This document shows, one piece after another, positions 44,201-48,791 of a DNA stretch of 48,791 nt (the first letter of the stretch is position 1; each line of letters opens with the position of its first letter). The DNA comes from Zygnema cylindricum (taxonomy: Eukaryota; Streptophyta; Zygnematophyceae; Zygnematales; Zygnemataceae). Under the pieces are notes generated by a model. It was not told the origin of the DNA. It worked only from the letters and a program-made list of their open reading frames with translations, and searched no databases. The DNA lies in NCBI GenBank assembly GCA_037447655.1, contig JBBHKE010000581.1, forward strand, positions 14,732-63,522, written 5' to 3'. The position numbers and the translations under genes are program-made.

Positions 44201-47200
44201 GAAGGGAGTGGAGGGGTGAGATCATAAAAATAGTATTGAAGAGGGGTAAACTATCCACCGCAAGTAGTGTGGACGGACATAATATATGCCAAATCATCCA
44301 CAAAACAAGGCCAATATTGATGCTTGCTGCTCACAAAATTTACAGTCCGTGATAGCTGAAGTTAAAGTTGAAAAGATCCATACGAATACAATAGACAGTG
44401 TGATTATGAAGGGTTCCCATGATGTATGCAAAAGAGTTTCAAGAATGTAATTCACTTTCACAAGAGAGTAAACATAGATTATGACCAAAGTCTAAGGTAA
44501 ATGATTAAAGTTTTCTAGCTTAAGCACCAAATCTAGAACACTTATGAGCTTGAACTGTCACACAGCAGTTCCACACATAATTTTGACTCAGCGTTAGTAT
44601 GGCGAAGGTTCACTCATAGTGACTCGAGCAAACTATATCTATAAGTGAAGCCTCCCCACTCAATCCACATTATGGCTGTACTACGAGCTGCTTTTGAATT
44701 CAGGTACCAGACTAAATAGACTTGTAAATCTGGTCATAAGTTAAGTCAGAATAATAGAATTTAAAAGATCCAAAAACAGAAATCCTATGAGAAGAATGGC
44801 ATGACATTACATATGCCTTGCCCTCAATGTTGTCGACGAATCTTTCTCCTACTAAAAATGTCCTTTTCACTCCATCCTTGTCACGTGATAGTCCACCAGG
44901 ACCCACTACTTGGTCATCAGTGAACATCGCCGGGTGAGGTAGAAGGTCGATGGAAAGTGACTCCCATTCTAGTTTCTGTAAGATCAAGTGGAAAATAACC
45001 TTAGACGAGGGAAACCCAATTTCAGGCAGATAAATCTGTGTTTAAGAAAATAACTTGACCTTGACCAACAGAAATTCAAACACAAAATGAAAAGAAAATC
45101 CACTATTAAGGTCCTGCTTTTTGCTAAAAAGGAAAGGCAAGTCAGAAAGAACGCACCCGGAATATGTAGATTGTCTTTTTTCCTTTGAAAAATTGCCGTG
45201 TTTCAGACAAGTTCACAACCTGGGTGACCAAAACCAAACAACATATATACATGTCCTCAAATACACCGCACATCGCTATTAGAGTTATGAATTTAGCATT
45301 AGTGCCTTACTAAAATTAACTATACCAAATTATGTTTGGCATTGTAGCTCATCATGCCCCACTAACTAAATAATGAACTAACTAATTTGTGATTTTGGGT
45401 AAAAAAAACAGTCATTCGAATTAGTGTGATTTACACTAAGAGCAACGGCAGCGTAGCAGTAATATTCAGACAATACTTCTCAATGACAACAACCTAATAG
45501 CAATTCTGAAAACAGAGTCACTATAGCGTAACAAAGTTGCAGCCCAGGACATTATATGAAGCACATAACCTACCTCCCAATTCTCATTAGTAGTGTATAA
45601 GTTCATGTTCCTGATGGTAATGTTGGCAATAGGGGGAGTCCTGCCCAAGAAAACAAGAGCAATTTCTAGAGTTCAGAAAAGCACAGTTGTCATATTCCCA
45701 TGAAAAATGGTTACACCGCTTCGAGCAAAAAAAAACCTTGCATTATCTTTCCCTTAATTAAGACCACAAACTTTAGAGCAGTCTAAATGCCTAGAGAAAT
45801 AGGGGCCCTTTCAATCAACATCTTTCTCCGTCCTCATCAATCCACGTAGAATGTAATGGGACGAGGAGAAACTCATGCATACTTCTGAATGACTTCCTAA
45901 GTAAAGAAAAAACGGAAACACTTCCTGACATGACATTACAACCATGGGAAGCGAAAACAACCAGGATGCTGCGTCCTGTCCATTGGAAGAGCTCCCTCCC
46001 CGAGTCTCAACCATTAGGTTAACCACTCCAACCTCAACTGTCATTCCATCTGCGATCTGGAGGATCATAACCAGAAGATAAGAACGGGCCACAATGTGTG
46101 TGTGCCATGAAAGCTTCTCTGACTATATTCTAAATAAGAGAGTATTACGAAGCAAATAAAACTGCATACATCATAAGCCGTCATCTCAAGTGATTTAGGT
46201 TTGATAAAAGAGCTACACTATGCATCACAATTAACATTAATATAATTTTCGCCACTTAAAATCAGTTTTTCTTTGAGCACACATATCCACTTTTCATTTG
46301 GAAACCGAAGATAGGAGGGTTAGAATCCCACCGTTCCAACCGTCTGATTAATTATTCAACAAGTGTGCATATAGAAAAATGAGTTCAAAGGCCGAAAAAA
46401 ACATAAACGCTCTAACGATAATTGGTATACTTAAAAGATTTATATTTACCTTGTCTGCAAACCCATAGCTTGTGCTCTTCACCGGCAAGCTGTTTCAAAA
46501 GGCACGATAACATACCAAAAAAAACAGTGATTAGATAAGCAAACATCTGTGAATCAACTCTTAAGGAACTTCACGACAGATAAACACAAATCAAAAAAAT
46601 ATAATACAAAAAATGCTGGACGCGACAACAAGTACACAAGTCATTATTTTCATTGAACCTAACATCAATGTGGTGGACACAGAGAGTGATAAACGAACTA
46701 TGGTAATCGGAAAAGATTTTCATCCGACTGGCGAAGAGGAAACCTACTTGGATGTGCCTACAGGAGGTTCATTATCTGTGGTCTCGGCCAATACCAAGTC
46801 CAGCTTGGAGATGGCGACAACTGTCGGCTCCACCTTGACATTGGCCAAAGCTGGAAGCTGCAAGGACCCATAAAAAAAACAAATTATCGCATGTGAAAGG
46901 AGGTAACATTGCCAAAAAACCAGCAACTGATAAGAAAATGAAACTGCAATTGGTGCCCGGCAAAAGCGACAAATCAGAAATTAACACAAATCCCTAAAAG
47001 CAACGACAATTGATCAAAACACAAAAAAATCTTCGTAACCATTCCCAGATACAATAACAAAAAAGAGAAGGTATAGTATGTGAAAGAAGATACGATTAGT
47101 AACTGATAAGAAATGAAGCTGTCTTTGCTACTCGGCAAGGCAGCAAAAAAAAGTAGCCATATTTTCAGCCCAAGTCATGAAATTGCAAAAAGGATGAACA

Positions 47201-48266
47201 TGAATAACTCAATCAGAGTATACACAAAAGTTCATTGACGCATCCGGGTAATGATTGCAGCTTTGATTAAAACAAAAAGGAACAGATAAATTTACTTGTG
47301 AAAATGTGAACAAGAATTCATCGTTAAAAAAAAAAACGAGTGAAGAGAATGGCTTAGCTGATACATAAAAAGGTTGAACCAAAGCTTTTAAGATTAATCA
47401 GGCAACTGCTACAAAGACATCTTAAACCACATCCTTACAAACAGTTGCGAGGAAAAAAAAAAAAGGGCAATTCTCAATATTAAGTCGATACAATGTTAGA
47501 CCAAAATGCTCCGTAAATAAAATGATAATCATACATAAGACGCGCAGCCAGTGATAAATAGACGAAAATAAAATGATAGACATTTAAAACGAGCAGCCAT
47601 TGATAAGTTTACAAAATTTCTTACCGTAATCTCAAGCTTGCCGACTCGAGCTTGTGAGACACGTAAAGTTGACGGGAGGCCAATGATGGCATGCAAAACG
47701 TCTCCATTGAGATCTACATAGTCCGAAAAACAGACACATTATTCATTTAAAAGCTCTTCCATTGATTCCTCCTTCACATTGTTACAAGTTGCAGTTAAAA
47801 GTTACTCCTGTTGATTAAATGTCAACAGGTTGTCGCTTTTAACCAGCCATTCCGTTAGAGTCAAAGATAATAGAATAAGTTAATTTTTTAAGTTGATTCC
47901 AGTACTTTCTTTGAAAAAATGCAGACTTAATACCAAAAATTACCCTTAGAAAGTTACAAATTTCCAAAAAATACCTTTTTTAGGTCAACAGCAAAGCAGA
48001 ATGCAAATCACACAAAATAGGACCGAATGTTAACTGCAAAAATGCATTTTATTTGACTTGGAGAATAATATTTGACATTAAATATTTGCGTTTTATTTGA
48101 CTTGGTACTATAGCTGATGGACAGTAAAGAACTAAGTACGGATTGTAAAAGCACCAAGATTAGAAAGTTGTACGGTTCGGCCTTGAAGTTTGAACTGGTC
48201 ACGAGTATACGAGCGCAGGTAATATTTCAATTTGGACTCTAACGCCTTTGCTAAAAGAGTCTCCAT
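35208..48266 (-). CDS. BLTP3: UHRF1BP1/BLTP3-like chorein-domain lipid-transfer protein
   Basis: Plant homologue of UHRF1BP1/UHRF1BP1L (bridge-like lipid transfer protein 3), thought to move lipids in bulk along a hydrophobic groove at membrane contact sites. Exons in transcript order: 48266-48155, 47713-47625, 46857-46748, 46489-46450, 46056-45935, 45640-45574, 45219-45157, 44975-44811, 44176-44083, 43749-43670, 42732-42660, 42121-42078, 41700-41633, 40863-40778, 40547-40393, 39815-38450, 37799-37507, 37158-36886, 36132-35970, 35584-35208. All join in phase, about 1,279 codons. The chorein N-terminus reads METLLAKALESKLKYYLRSY, TRDQFKLQGRTVQLSNLDLN, KLEIT|LPALANVKVEP. Family-conserved blocks: ITIRNMNLYTTNENWE, KLEWESLSIDLLPHP, GIVRLALGCKELN, VRLGGGMGYNEALLHRFGI, DWLFALEGAEGV and LCKSEI. 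A Ser-rich linker lies in exon 18; the C-terminus is acidic, then coiled coil (KVEELTERLEALQALLEKAK). The exon 5 donor (45934) is the least certain junction. Function is by family only. Confidence 0.92.
36133..36885 (-). other. Long BLTP3-like intron 18
   Basis: 753-bp intron with no extra exon or repeat element recognised. Confidence 0.5.
38015..38165. mobile_element. Truncated MITE in a BLTP3-like intron
   Basis: Contains TTCAAGTCCTTAAATAGTGT and ends CTAATAGCGATGGCCGGTGT, the right end of the CACCGC-type families. The left end is not recognisable. Confidence 0.55.
41141..41163 (-). pseudogene. Short copy of the BLTP3-like exon 14 acceptor edge
   Basis: On the minus strand TTAG|GGACACTTTTACATATCC copies the true exon 14 edge at 40846-40868 (GCAG|GGATACTTTTTCATATCC). 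The AG acceptor and frame are kept, RDTFTYP against RDTFSYP, but the frame soon meets a stop. It lies 280-300 bases upstream in the same intron, among diverged repeats of AAATCAACACTTTGA. Confidence 0.6.
45262..45455. mobile_element. MITE in a BLTP3-like intron
   Basis: Left end TACACCGCACATCGCTATTA is clear; the right end (AGTGTGATTTACACTAAGAG ... GGCAGCGTA) is decayed. It lies between exons 6 and 7. Boundaries approximate. Confidence 0.55.
46218..46432. mobile_element. MITE family A copy in a BLTP3-like intron
   Basis: ATTTTCGCCACTTAAAATC ... GAGCACACATATCCAC and TTCAACAAGTGTGCATATAG ... AAACATAAACGCTCTAACGA match family A. It ends less than 20 bases from exon 4. Confidence 0.55.
46887..47150 (+). 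repeat. Diverged intronic duplication in the BLTP3-like gene
   Basis: ATGTGAAAGGAGGTAACATT ... AACTGATAAGAAAATGAAAC ... CCCGGCAAAAGCG is repeated from 47079 as ATGTGAAAGAAGATACGATT ... AACTGATAAGAAATGAAGCT ... CTCGGCAAGGCAGC. A second small duplication (CAGCCAGTGATAAATAGAC / CAGCCATTGATAAGTTTAC) follows at 47545-47610. Confidence 0.65.
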
Positions 48267-48450
48267 TTTTTAGCATCTGGAGAAGGGGAAAATGAGACTG
48301 GTTTCTAGCAAGATAGGAGGACAGAGACACAAAGAATTGGACTGGAACGTGCTAAGGCGACAGTCTGCAGTCACGTCACGTCTATTAAACACAGTACAAC
48401 GTGTACCGCTAAGACCGTACGCTCGTAGAGTACAGTACTGTACTGTACAG
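48267..48450 (-). promoter_or_regulatory. BLTP3-like 5' leader and probable core promoter
   Basis: Only 184 bases separate the ATG (context AAAAAATGGAG) from an upstream MITE. The stretch holds two overlapping ACGT cores (TCACGTCACG, 48371-48380), a common plant bZIP-type site, and the near-palindromic TACAGTACTGTACTGTACAG beside the MITE. A transcription start cannot be placed from sequence alone. Confidence 0.4.
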
Positions 48451-48791
48451 TACACCGCGCATCGTTATTAGTGTCAAAGTTTAAATAGTGTGGAAGTAAA
48501 TATACCGTCATCGACGCTAATTAAGATTTTTTTTTTTTTTTTTAAAAGGTGTATTCTAGTTTCGGCGTTTATGCTAATTTGGGAACAGCAAAAATGGAAT
48601 ATTCGTTGTACGATTATATACATTAATATATGTACCCGCACAAAATATTAAAAATCGTACGCCATCGTGAAATTTAAATATCCGTACATGTAAGACTAAT
48701 TTACGTGTCAGAACAATCCCGTTTTTTTAGCGCACGATCCTATGCGTGCGCGTCTGATTTAACTCATTTTTTGTAAAATTTTCACTTGAAA
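48451..48791 (-). mobile_element. MITE family B, inverted copy cut by the window edge
   Basis: Starts TACACCGCGCATCGTTATTA and runs as the reverse complement of 16148-16689 (GTATTCTAGTTTCGGCGTTT, TAGCGCACGATCCTATGCGT). The remaining part lies beyond 48791. Confidence 0.85.

Overview
The window is eukaryotic nuclear DNA from a land plant. All three recognisable genes are intron-rich (GT..AG), and their closest known relatives are plant proteins: the splicing regulator SR45a, a GAUT13/14-type pectin galacturonosyltransferase, and the plant UHRF1BP1-like (BLTP3-type) chorein protein. The DNA is AT-rich and loaded with microsatellites and small inverted-repeat elements. The exact lineage cannot be read from the sequence; a seed-free plant is possible but this is inference.

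Layout. 1-3335 (+): the 3' part of an SR45a-like gene, with the RRM and C-terminal RS/Gly region; its first exons lie left of the window. 3336-5919: convergent intergenic DNA with two small inverted-repeat elements. 5920-13456 (-): a complete six-exon GAUT13/14-like gene of 540 codons whose introns are full of CT/GA tracts, minisatellites and MITEs. 13457-35207: about 22 kb without a convincing host gene. It holds many copies of related TA-flanked MITE families (TIR close to CACCGCGAATCG), a nearly perfect 83-bp-arm palindrome, an (ATG)n block, a ~150-bp tandem repeat, a truncated Copia-type LTR/gag fragment, a ~0.8-kb element with TIR CTTAGGGTGCGTCTC, a duplicated ~0.8-kb inverted-repeat element and an (AT)n block. 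35208-48266 (-): a complete 20-exon BLTP3/UHRF1BP1-like gene of about 1,279 codons. 48451-48791: another MITE just upstream of its start.

The exon chains of all three genes were assembled by hand; every junction joins in phase and restores family-conserved sequence. The genes act in different places (splicing in the nucleus, pectin synthesis in the Golgi, lipid transfer at membrane contacts) and there is no sign that they work together.

The most unusual pattern is that all three genes carry diverged local copies of their own exon edges in adjacent noncoding DNA. Seven cases were found: an SR45a acceptor, an SR45a RS exon, a GAUT donor, two GAUT acceptors, the GAUT C-terminus and a BLTP3 acceptor. 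One became a real extra coding exon; others are decoy splice sites or dead remnants. The second notable structure is a 2.6-kb run of MITEs inserted end to end, often separated only by TACAGTA, with one element nested inside another.
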